Assembly: GCA_002432085.1 (NCBI GenBank)
Contig: DJFN01000207.1
Location: 1,781-6,869, forward strand
Length of the DNA stretch: 5,089 nucleotides
Direction: 5' to 3'
Source of the DNA: Flavobacteriales bacterium UBA5871
Lineage (GTDB): Bacteria; Bacteroidota; Bacteroidia; Flavobacteriales_D; Crocinitomicaceae
Positions 1 to 5,089 of this stretch are shown one piece after another; position 1 is the first letter of the stretch; each line of letters opens with the position of its first letter. The position numbers were made by a program, and so were the translations under genes. A model generated the notes under the pieces. That model saw only the letters and a program-made list of their open reading frames with translations. It searched no databases and was not told the DNA's origin.

Positions 1-1077
1 AAAACGGCGCTTGCGTTTTACGAAAAAGCCCGTTCCTTGCAGGAAACACTCGTTTCGGATGAATTCACTACGAAAGTCGCCACGCTGAATTCCCTGAACG
101 AGCTCGACAAAAAAGACAAGCAGGTGGCGCTCGCCAACAAGGAAAAACAACGCGTCCAGACTGAAAACGATCGTCAGAGCACCCAGCTGACAGCTAGTCT
201 CGTTACCGGATTTCTTGTACTTGTTTTGCTGCTTTTCAGCGCCCGCGCCTACCGCGTGAAGAAGAAAGACAACGAGCTGCTCAATACCCAGAAGGAAGAA
301 ATCGCGTTCCAGAAACAGCGTGTGGATGAGAAACAAAAAGAAATCCTCGATTCCATTCTGTACGCGCGCCGGATTCAGACAACGCTGTTGGCCAACCGGG
401 CTTTCATCCAGGAACATATTCCGGACAACTTCATCCTGTTCCAGCCGAAAGACATCGTGAGCGGCGATTTTTACTGGGCAACCGAGAAAGACAACCGGTT
501 TTACCTGGCCATCTGCGACAGTACCGGCCACGGCGTTCCCGGAGCTTTTATGAGCCTGCTCAACATATCCTTCCTGAACGAAGCCATTAACGACAAAGAC
601 ATTCGCGAGCCACACGCGATTTTCAATCATGTGCGTTCGAAGCTCATTTCCAGTATTTCGCAGGACGGCGCCCGCGACGGCATGGACGGCATTCTGCTCT
701 GCTTCGACCGCAACAACGATACGGTTACATATGCTGCTTCGCAAAACAGACCGGTGATCGTACGTGATGGCACGCTGACCGAATTCCCGGCGGATAAAAT
801 GCCGGTCGGCAACGGCGATATCCTGGATTCGTTTACGCTGTATACTTTGCCTGTTCAGAAAGGCGATCTGCTTTATTGCTACACGGACGGCTATGCAGAC
901 CAGTTCGGCGGACCGAAAGGCAAGAAATTCAAATACCGTCAGCTGGAAGAATTGCTCGTCCAAAACGTGCAGCATTCCATGGAAGAACAGCACAGGTTGC
1001 TCACCGAAACGTTCAACCGATGGCGCGACACTCTCGAGCAGGTCGACGATGTAGCTGTGGTCGGCATTCGCCTTTAG
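1..1077 (+). CDS. SpoIIE-type (PP2C-like) serine/threonine phosphatase with TPR remnant and transmembrane segment, 5' partial
   Basis: The reading frame is open from the first base, so the gene starts before the window; 358 residues are visible. The TTG at base 37 is in frame but is unlikely to be a start, because the residues before it (ALAFYEKARSLQ) read as a tetratricopeptide helix that continues through it. In order there are a TPR end (about residues 1-35), a charged helix, one membrane helix (about 63-80, LVTGFLVLVLLLFSA), a lysine/glutamate-rich coiled-coil linker (85-117) and a SpoIIE/PP2C phosphatase domain (about 118-358). Family motifs are present: DIVSGDFYW (151-159), DSTGHGVPGAF (173-183), YTDGYADQFGG (294-304) and a terminal DDVAVVGIRL. 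The acidic residues expected to bind Mg/Mn (about D156, D173, D296, D350) are retained, so the domain looks active. The phosphatase should be cytoplasmic, anchored to the inner membrane and controlled by upstream TPR/sensor parts. Its substrate is unknown; partner-switching anti-anti-sigma targets are only an analogy from RsbU/SpoIIE. No obvious intrinsic terminator follows it. Confidence 0.93.
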   Translation, partial: KTALAFYEKARSLQETLVSDEFTTKVATLNSLNELDKKDKQVALANKEKQRVQTENDRQSTQLTASLVTGFLVLVLLLFSARAYRVKKKDNELLNTQKEEIAFQKQRVDEKQKEILDSILYARRIQTTLLANRAFIQEHIPDNFILFQPKDIVSGDFYWATEKDNRFYLAICDSTGHGVPGAFMSLLNISFLNEAINDKDIREPHAIFNHVRSKLISSISQDGARDGMDGILLCFDRNNDTVTYAASQNRPVIVRDGTLTEFPADKMPVGNGDILDSFTLYTLPVQKGDLLYCYTDGYADQFGGPKGKKFKYRQLEELLVQNVQHSMEEQHRLLTETFNRWRDTLEQVDDVAVVGIRL

Positions 1078-1164
1078 AGTTCAGGACAGCAAGACCCACC
1101 TACCGGCAAGTTTCAGGAGCGTCCGCCACGGCGAACTTCAGGAACCTGGTCGTTTAAAGAAAGA

Positions 1165-1220
1165 CTGATGTCCTGATGTCCTGATGTCTTGATGTCTTGA
1201 TGTCTTGATGTCTTGATGTC
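1165..1220. repeat. 8-bp tandem repeat, seven perfect-length copies
   Basis: Three copies of CTGATGTC (1165-1188) are followed directly by four copies of TTGATGTC (1189-1220), with no spacing errors. The two unit types differ only in the first base and are sorted into blocks, as expected from slippage or unequal exchange. The array is non-coding: it lies 87 bp after the phosphatase stop and ends 33 bp before the -33 element of the hydrolase promoter. The rest of 1078-1306 shows only three scattered TTCAGGA words (1080, 1111, 1137) and short weak hairpins. The array's function is unknown. Confidence 0.95.
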
Positions 1221-1253
1221 CATAAAAGACTAGATTACAATTATTCACGCGCA

Positions 1254-1282
1254 TTGCCAATTGTTCAATCTTGCTACCTTTA
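1254..1282 (+). promoter_or_regulatory. Bacteroidota-type promoter for the DUF2235 hydrolase
   Basis: TTG at 1254-1256 and TACCTTTA at 1275-1282 are 18 bp apart. They match the Bacteroidota primary sigma pattern TTG / TAnnTTTG except at the last base. Transcription would begin near 1288-1290, giving a leader of about 18 nt before the ATG at 1307. The leader is A/T-rich and has no Shine-Dalgarno sequence, as is usual in this phylum. The site is inferred from pattern and position only. Confidence 0.5.
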
Positions 1283-1306
1283 AACCGAAATCCTAAAGCT
1301 ATTTAC

Positions 1307-2467
1307 ATGAACGCCAGCTACGCACAGCAATGCACAAAGAATACGAGCGCGCCACCGAAGGAACGCAAACACATTATTCTGCTCGACGGCACCTGGAACG
1401 ATGAAACGGGCGTCAAGCTGGATGGCTTCGTGACCAACATCGTACAGCTGAACCGTATTTTCCTCAACAACGAAGACCAGCAGATCGTGCGTTACCACCG
1501 CGGTGTGGGCAACGGCGACGACAACGACTGGTTTGCAAATAAATGGGGCGGTATCACCGGCCGCGGCGTTCGAAAGATCGTTGACAAAGCTTATGCGCGT
1601 TTTGTGATGGACTGGCAAAGCGGCGACCGCATTTACATTTTTGGTTTCAGTCGCGGAGCTGCAGCTGCACGCATGCTGGCTTCCAAAATCCACCGCGAAG
1701 GCATTCCGAACCAGATCAATGTGGTATTGAAAGCCAATCCGAACAACGAAACCAACGTAGTCGAACAGATCATTTCCAGCTTCGAGATTTCAGGGAATCC
1801 GGCAACGAATCTCAAAGTTCCGATCGAATTCCTCGGCGTCTGGGATACCGTGAGCGCTTTCGGCATTACGTCCGTGCTGCGCAGAGTGCTGTTCAACCGT
1901 TACCAGGACCTGTTTACCAACAATCACATCGCCGACAACATCCGCCGGGCCGTTCACCTGGTTTCCATCGACGAAACCCGTACGCCGTTCATGCCTTCGC
2001 TGATGAATTACAAGGAAGGCGTGGTTCACGAAGTCTGGTTCCCGGGCGTTCACTCCGACGTGGGTGGCAGCTATCCGGAAGACAGCCTGGCGCGCGTATC
2101 GCTGCATTACATGATCCGCATGCTGCGCGAATGGAACGCATCCCAGCACTTGCCCGAGTTTGTCATCGATCCCGAAATGTACAGCCGTTTTACCTCAGCT
2201 ACGATCGATAAAGCGTATTTCCATTTCCACGGCGGTAGTACGGCTAAAGATCTTCGAGACGTTTTCGTACAGGTCGACGGTCAGAAATCCAATATCAAGC
2301 CCAAAATCCACGGCTCTTACATCGACATCTGCAATTCCAGGCACGCCTATTCGGTGGTCGAGATCGGTAACGGCGACAAAAAGGAAAAGAAATTCATCAA
2401 TTTCCAGTACATGCCGTTTAACCTGAAGGTGCTGAAGCTGAAGAACGGGTATGAGGTGGTGAGGTAA
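1307..2467 (+). CDS. DUF2235 / Tle1-like alpha/beta-hydrolase (putative phospholipase)
   Basis: A complete protein of 386 residues. ATG 1307 is chosen over an in-frame TTG at 1271 because that TTG lies within the predicted promoter. The N-terminal strand with LDGTWN (26-31) is the DUF2235 signature. YHRGVGNG (63-70) and GRGVRKIVDKAY (85-96) follow, then the nucleophile elbow GFSRGA (113-118, Ser115). VWDTVSAFG (178-186) supplies the likely catalytic Asp180 and VWFPGVHSDVGGSY (243-256) the likely His249, so the Ser-Asp-His triad is intact. There is no signal peptide or membrane helix, so it is either cytoplasmic or exported by a route that needs no signal. Members of this family include the type VI secretion phospholipase effectors Tle1, but many DUF2235 proteins have no tested activity. 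No VgrG, PAAR, Hcp or immunity gene is seen within the window. The C-terminal part (about 285-386) has no motif that I recognise. The fold assignment is strong; the substrate is not established. Confidence 0.92.
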   Translation: MNASYAQQCTKNTSAPPKERKHIILLDGTWNDETGVKLDGFVTNIVQLNRIFLNNEDQQIVRYHRGVGNGDDNDWFANKWGGITGRGVRKIVDKAYARFVMDWQSGDRIYIFGFSRGAAAARMLASKIHREGIPNQINVVLKANPNNETNVVEQIISSFEISGNPATNLKVPIEFLGVWDTVSAFGITSVLRRVLFNRYQDLFTNNHIADNIRRAVHLVSIDETRTPFMPSLMNYKEGVVHEVWFPGVHSDVGGSYPEDSLARVSLHYMIRMLREWNASQHLPEFVIDPEMYSRFTSATIDKAYFHFHGGSTAKDLRDVFVQVDGQKSNIKPKIHGSYIDICNSRHAYSVVEIGNGDKKEKKFINFQYMPFNLKVLKLKNGYEVVR

Positions 2468-2475
2468 TTCACCAC
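2456..2475 (+). other. Hairpin spanning the hydrolase stop codon
   Basis: GTGGTGA (2456-2462) and TCACCAC (2469-2475) are perfect 7-bp complements around a 6-nt loop that contains the TAA stop. No U-run follows, so this is not a typical intrinsic terminator. The right arm overlaps the first five bases of the 18-bp inverted repeat, so the two pairings would exclude each other in RNA. Confidence 0.5.
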
Positions 2476-2701
2476 AAAGGAGCAAAGGTTAATGAACGCC
2501 CATACTGCTTAAAGGAAGCAAAGGGATTCGTGTCATTCTATTGTGCTACTTTCTTTTCCGAAATCGTTTTTGAGACGAATTGCATCCCGAAAGCTTTCGG
2601 GGGAGGGGGAAATGCTTTGGCACGAGAATTAACCTAAAACCGTTATTGTCTTACAAAAAAGGAGTCGGGGTAATATCGCAGTCCCTTTGCTCCTTTGTGG
2701 T
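2471..2701. repeat. 231-bp segment bounded by a perfect 18-bp inverted repeat
   Basis: ACCACAAAGGAGCAAAGG at 2471-2488 is the exact reverse complement of the sequence at 2684-2701, with 195 bp between the arms. A degenerate direct copy of the left arm, AAAGGAAGCAAAGGG, lies at 2511-2525. The interior has no convincing gene. I see no target-site duplication at the outer edges, so a MITE-like origin is possible but unsupported; a dispersed intergenic repeat with two copies in opposite orientation fits equally well. The segment starts 3 bp after the hydrolase stop. Confidence 0.8.
2586..2601. repeat. Perfect 16-bp palindrome
   Basis: CCCGAAAGCTTTCGGG is fully self-complementary. It sits inside the 231-bp inverted-repeat segment and is followed by a G-rich run and then ATGC (2612-2615), which can pair with GCAT at 2582-2585 as a weak outer stem. 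No T-run adjoins it on either strand, so it is not a clear terminator. It could be a protein-binding site or a dispersed palindromic repeat. Confidence 0.6.
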
Positions 2702-2729
2702 AAAAGAAAAGCGCCCCTTTCGGAGCGCT
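2702..2729 (-). terminator. Intrinsic terminator of the OmpA-family gene
   Basis: On the minus strand AGCGCTCC, a GAAA tetraloop and GGGGCGCT form an 8-bp stem with one mismatch (2729-2710). The tract TTTTCTTTT (2709-2702) follows. GGTAAGAG-type bases outside the stem can lengthen the pairing. The hairpin lies about 30 bp past the ompA-like stop codon. Read on the plus strand it has only a CTCTT tail, so it would end hydrolase transcripts weakly if at all. Confidence 0.8.
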
Positions 2730-2760
2730 CTCTTACCTATTGCTCTAAACCAAACTATTG

Positions 2761-3984
2761 CTAATAGAAAATGTCGAATTGTACGCGGCGGTTTTCAGCA
2801 CGAGCTTCGACTGTCGTTGCATTCACTTTCGGTTGTGATTCGCCTTTGGCAGTCGTAGTGATGCGATCGCCGGAAACTCCCTGTGAAATGAGGTAGGCAC
2901 GAACGGCATCGGCGCGGCGTTGTGACAGATCCATGTTGTATTCATCGGACGCACGGTCATCGGCGTGACCGGTAATGTTCAGCTTGTAAGAAGGATTGTC
3001 TTTCATCACCGTTGCAACGCTGTTGATCATTTGCTTGAACGAAGGGCTCAGATCGGACTTATCGGTTTCGAATTTCACTTCGCTTTGCTCTACCATGGCG
3101 ATCATAGCCGCGCTGCCCGTTCCCGTTCCGCTCAATGGCGTTACTGTTGTGGAGCCGGTTCCAAGGATCTGCTCGTCGTCGTCTTCAATGGTGCGGCCTT
3201 TCGTGTCGACTTTCGTTCCCGGAGGCGTTCCCGGTTCCTGGTCGAGGTAATTCGCAACACCGTCACCGTCATCGTCTTTGAGATCGTTTTCGAGGCGGCT
3301 CACGCGATCCTGCAACATGCGGATATCGTCTTCGTGATCGTCCTTATCGGCAAGAACGGCCCAGTCGGCATGTCGTTCGTTGCGGCCAAAGTTGTACTGC
3401 AGACCAAGCGACAGGTTCACAAGGTAGCCATCGACACCGCGATTCAGATTGCGCTCCGTCTGGTCGTAAGTATATTCCTGGTAGATGTGCACGATGGTCG
3501 TCGCATCCAGGTACAGGTTCCAGCGCTCGGATAAACGCACCTGCGGCGTTAACCCGATGCTACCGTGCAGGATGTGGTTGGCATCCATCTCGTCGCCATT
3601 CAAAATAGAATAGCCGGGACCTGCGTGCAGCAACAAGCCAATTCTTCGGGTCCAGCTCTGAAAATCCATGATATTACCGAGATTGGCCACACCTTCGAGC
3701 GAAACGCGGTAATAATCTGTACTGAATTCTGGTGTTCCGGCCCTTTCCTGGAATTGATCATAACCTCCGCCCAGGCGCAAACCGAATTTGGTGTTGAACG
3801 CATATCTGAAGCCAAGGCCGACGTGAAACAGGTTTAATGTAGCGGCATCGTATTCTGCTGCCATAGGTTCGACGGGATTATTCAACCCGAATTGTGCGTC
3901 CACTGAGAAGCGATTGTATGTCGTGTCCTGCCCGAAGGCAAAGCAGAACGATAACAAAACACCCAGGGTAGTTCCGTATTTCAT
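2761..3984 (-). CDS. OmpA-family outer membrane protein with beta-barrel, TSP3 repeat and peptidoglycan-binding domain
   Basis: A complete protein of 407 residues. It has a signal peptide (about 1-18), with probable signal peptidase I cleavage at AFG|QD. Cys14 does not sit in a good lipobox, since Phe precedes it. Residues about 25-200 alternate in the manner of a small (probably eight-stranded) beta-barrel, ending LSLGLQYNFG. An acidic helix (215-235) follows, then a calcium-binding thrombospondin type 3-like segment, DDDGDGVANYLDQEPGTPPG (237-256), and a Gly/Ser/Thr-rich linker (274-293). The OmpA C-terminal domain (about 300-407) has VKFETDKSDLSP (303-314), GHADDRASDEYN (339-350) and LSQRRADAV (353-361). 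Asp342 and Arg357 align by motif with the E. coli OmpA residues D271 and R286 that bind diaminopimelate. The role is anchoring the outer membrane to peptidoglycan; a transport or adhesion role for the barrel is unknown. It has its own promoter and terminator. Confidence 0.95.
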   Translation of the reverse strand: MKYGTTLGVLLSFCFAFGQDTTYNRFSVDAQFGLNNPVEPMAAEYDAATLNLFHVGLGFRYAFNTKFGLRLGGGYDQFQERAGTPEFSTDYYRVSLEGVANLGNIMDFQSWTRRIGLLLHAGPGYSILNGDEMDANHILHGSIGLTPQVRLSERWNLYLDATTIVHIYQEYTYDQTERNLNRGVDGYLVNLSLGLQYNFGRNERHADWAVLADKDDHEDDIRMLQDRVSRLENDLKDDDGDGVANYLDQEPGTPPGTKVDTKGRTIEDDDEQILGTGSTTVTPLSGTGTGSAAMIAMVEQSEVKFETDKSDLSPSFKQMINSVATVMKDNPSYKLNITGHADDRASDEYNMDLSQRRADAVRAYLISQGVSGDRITTTAKGESQPKVNATTVEARAENRRVQFDIFY

Positions 3985-4009
3985 AAGCTTAATTTTTTAA
4001 GGATATGGA

Positions 4010-4038
4010 CTAAATTATGGAAACACAAAACCGCCAAA
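4010..4038 (-). promoter_or_regulatory. Bacteroidota-type promoter for the OmpA-family gene
   Basis: On the minus strand TTTG (4038-4035) and TAATTTAG (4017-4010) are separated by 17 bp, one mismatch from TAnnTTTG. The predicted start near 4003 leaves a leader of about 19 nt, almost the same as for the hydrolase gene. The leader is A/T-rich without a Shine-Dalgarno sequence. Confidence 0.5.
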
Positions 4039-4057
4039 AGTCAAAAAAACCTAAAAC

Positions 4058-4080
4058 ACCGGCCGGCGGCCGGTTTTTTT
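4058..4080. terminator. GC-rich hairpin with T-run, probable terminator or insulator
   Basis: ACCGGCC (4058-4064) and GGCCGGT (4068-4074) form a perfect 7-bp stem with a GGC loop. On the plus strand it ends in a run of seven T. On the minus strand it is followed by TGTTTTAGG and then a second T-run, a weaker tail. It lies just upstream of the ompA-like promoter, so it could block read-through from the isomerase gene and antisense transcription toward that gene. Confidence 0.6.
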
Positions 4081-4111
4081 AGAATCTATTAGGAAATCGG
4101 GAGTTGGAAAC

Positions 4112-4141
4112 AAAAAAAGCCACCCCGCAGGATGGCTTTTT
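4112..4141 (-). terminator. Intrinsic terminator of the prolyl isomerase gene
   Basis: AAAAAGCCA and TGGCTTTTT (4114-4122 and 4133-4141) pair perfectly, with two more G-C pairs inside across one mismatch and a 4-nt loop. The minus-strand transcript ends in a run of seven U (4118-4112). It begins 18 bp past the isomerase stop codon. The symmetrical A/T flanks mean it could also work on the plus strand. Confidence 0.85.
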
Positions 4142-4159
4142 CAGTCGTTTTAAAATCGT

Positions 4160-5089
4160 TTAGCTGCCGAGGGAATACAATACCGCATCGTGAACGATGA
4201 TCGGGTGTTTTTTCGACAGTTCTTCCAGCCAGAGCTTCTCGAGGTAGTTCTGGTAATCGGAAGTCACGGCACCTTTGGCTTCGCTCAGTTGCTTCGGTCC
4301 CGGAGGAATGACCTCTTCCACGTCGATCACATACACTTTTCCTTCGAAAGTGAACGACGGGTTTACGCCTTTTTTCAGATCGCGGCCTTTCAGGAAGTTG
4401 GTTTGCTCGACTTCGTATTTATTGGTCTTCACGCGCAGGTTCAGCTCGGAATCCTTGTTTACTACTGCGATCACCGTTTTGGAAGTCGTTGTGTCATTTT
4501 TCAGGAGATTCGTTACCTGGTTGGCCACGTCCTGGTTACGGCATTCGTAAACGAAAGCGTTGTAACGTTGCCCCCACTGGTAGTTCGCCGCGTTCTGCTC
4601 GAAGTAATTACGCAGACCTGCTGTGTCCTTGATGGCTTTGTTCCATACTTTATCGGTCATGATCTCGTAGAGCAGGATTCCGTCGTGGTATTCCTGCATC
4701 AGCGCCTTGAACTCCGGGTATTTGCGGTCGAGCTGCTGCTCTTCGTAAGCCAGGATCTCGGCACGCTGCCAGCTTTCGTATTGTTTTTTCACCGTTGTTG
4801 CAGGATCACCTTTACGAACGTTGCGGTAGCCTTTTTCGAGGTAATCCGCGAACTGCTGCTGTGTGAACGCCTGCTTGCCGAGGGTGAACATCGTTTTGTT
4901 GGATGTGAACGCATCAGCCGTCCATTTGCCCTGGAAGTAAGTCGAATCGAGGTTTTGCTCAAACCACTTCGCTGTTTTGGAATAGCTGTCCTTGAAACCG
5001 TATTCTTTCTTCAGCTTGGAAACGAAAGACGTTTGTGTTTTCATGGAACGCTCGTCCTTGTTCACTTTGCTTTGCAGCTCTTTTTTCAT
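4160..5089 (-). CDS. C-terminal part of a PpiC/SurA-like periplasmic peptidyl-prolyl isomerase, 5' partial
   Basis: At least 309 residues, open to the window edge. The ATG at 5089-5087 is probably an internal Met: there is no signal peptide, and the parvulin (PpiC rotamase) domain expected in such proteins is not visible, so it should lie upstream. The visible part is mainly charged helix. The segments that place it are KYPEFKALMQEYHDGILLYE (123-142), then VWNKAIKDTAGLRNYFEQN (148-166), YQWGQRYNAFVYECRNQD (170-187), and near the end IPPGPKQLSEAKGAVTSDYQ (261-280) followed by NYLEKLWLEEL (281-291). This arrangement is familiar from the C-terminal half of long Bacteroidota SurA-type isomerases; I recognise it from memory and have not aligned it. 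These proteins act in the periplasm as chaperones for outer-membrane proteins, with isomerase activity at X-Pro bonds. A strong terminator follows, so it is the last gene of its transcript. Confidence 0.8.
   Translation of the reverse strand: MKKELQSKVNKDERSMKTQTSFVSKLKKEYGFKDSYSKTAKWFEQNLDSTYFQGKWTADAFTSNKTMFTLGKQAFTQQQFADYLEKGYRNVRKGDPATTVKKQYESWQRAEILAYEEQQLDRKYPEFKALMQEYHDGILLYEIMTDKVWNKAIKDTAGLRNYFEQNAANYQWGQRYNAFVYECRNQDVANQVTNLLKNDTTTSKTVIAVVNKDSELNLRVKTNKYEVEQTNFLKGRDLKKGVNPSFTFEGKVYVIDVEEVIPPGPKQLSEAKGAVTSDYQNYLEKLWLEELSKKHPIIVHDAVLYSLGS

Noticed and set aside
37..39. TTG as the start of the phosphatase
   Set aside because: The frame is open back to base 1, and the residues before the TTG form a plausible TPR helix, so the gene is cut by the window edge.
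876..1157. Second plus-strand frame overlapping the phosphatase end
   Set aside because: It has an Arg-rich composition typical of an out-of-frame reading of GC-rich coding DNA, overlaps conserved phosphatase motifs and has no recognised domain.
1165..1220. Octamer array as a CRISPR-like structure
   Set aside because: The units are only 8 bp and are directly adjacent, with no spacers between them.
1271..1306. Upstream TTG start adding 12 residues to the hydrolase
   Set aside because: The TTG lies within the predicted promoter, and the added residues do not extend a recognisable domain; ATG 1307 gives a normal short leader.
2580..2858. Plus-strand open frame of 92 codons in the convergent gap
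   Set aside because: It crosses the inverted repeat and terminator and then overlaps the OmpA domain antisense; the protein has no family-like features.
2965..3534. Plus-strand open frame of 189 codons antisense to the OmpA-family gene
   Set aside because: It is wholly inside a strongly supported coding gene and reads as a low-complexity mirror of it, with no promoter-like signal.
3940..3984. Lipoprotein signal in the OmpA-family protein (LSFC, Cys14)
   Set aside because: Phe immediately before the Cys does not fit a lipobox, while AFG|QD just downstream is a good signal peptidase I site.
5087..5089. ATG at the window edge as the true start of the isomerase
   Set aside because: The protein from this Met lacks both a signal peptide and the PpiC domain expected for the family, so it is most likely an internal Met.

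Overview
The window looks like chromosomal DNA from a member of the Bacteroidota. The reasons are the protein types (a TPR/transmembrane/SpoIIE phosphatase, an outer-membrane OmpA protein with thrombospondin type 3 repeats, and a SurA-like prolyl isomerase tail ending in a conserved-looking PPGPK...TSDYQNYLEKLW segment), the lack of clear Shine-Dalgarno sequences, and two promoters that resemble the Bacteroidota TTG / TAnnTTTG type. A genus cannot be named from this sequence. Codon use and base composition look similar across the four genes, so nothing stands out as recently acquired.

Layout. Bases 1-1077 (+) hold the 3' part of a membrane-anchored SpoIIE/PP2C-type phosphatase whose start lies before the window. 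Bases 1078-1306 are non-coding and contain a 7-copy, 8-bp tandem repeat, then a promoter. Bases 1307-2467 (+) encode a complete DUF2235 alpha/beta-hydrolase of the Tle1-like phospholipase fold. Bases 2468-2760 lie between convergent genes and are rich in repeats: a hairpin over the hydrolase stop codon, a perfect 18-bp inverted repeat with arms 195 bp apart, a perfect 16-bp palindrome and an intrinsic terminator facing the minus strand. Bases 2761-3984 (-) encode a complete OmpA-family outer membrane protein. Bases 3985-4159 carry its promoter and two terminator-like hairpins. Bases 4160-5089 (-) hold the C-terminal part of a periplasmic PpiC/SurA-type prolyl isomerase that runs off the right edge.

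How the genes relate. Each complete gene has its own promoter-like signal, and strong hairpins separate the two minus-strand genes, so no operon is evident. The isomerase and the OmpA protein are both cell-envelope proteins, and SurA-like chaperones assist folding of such beta-barrels, but the terminators argue against co-transcription. The phosphatase is a signalling protein whose target is not visible here. The hydrolase has no secretion-system genes or immunity gene beside it in this window.

No clearly new biological system is visible. The most worthwhile observations are the repeats on both sides of the hydrolase gene and the isolated Tle1-like hydrolase itself.
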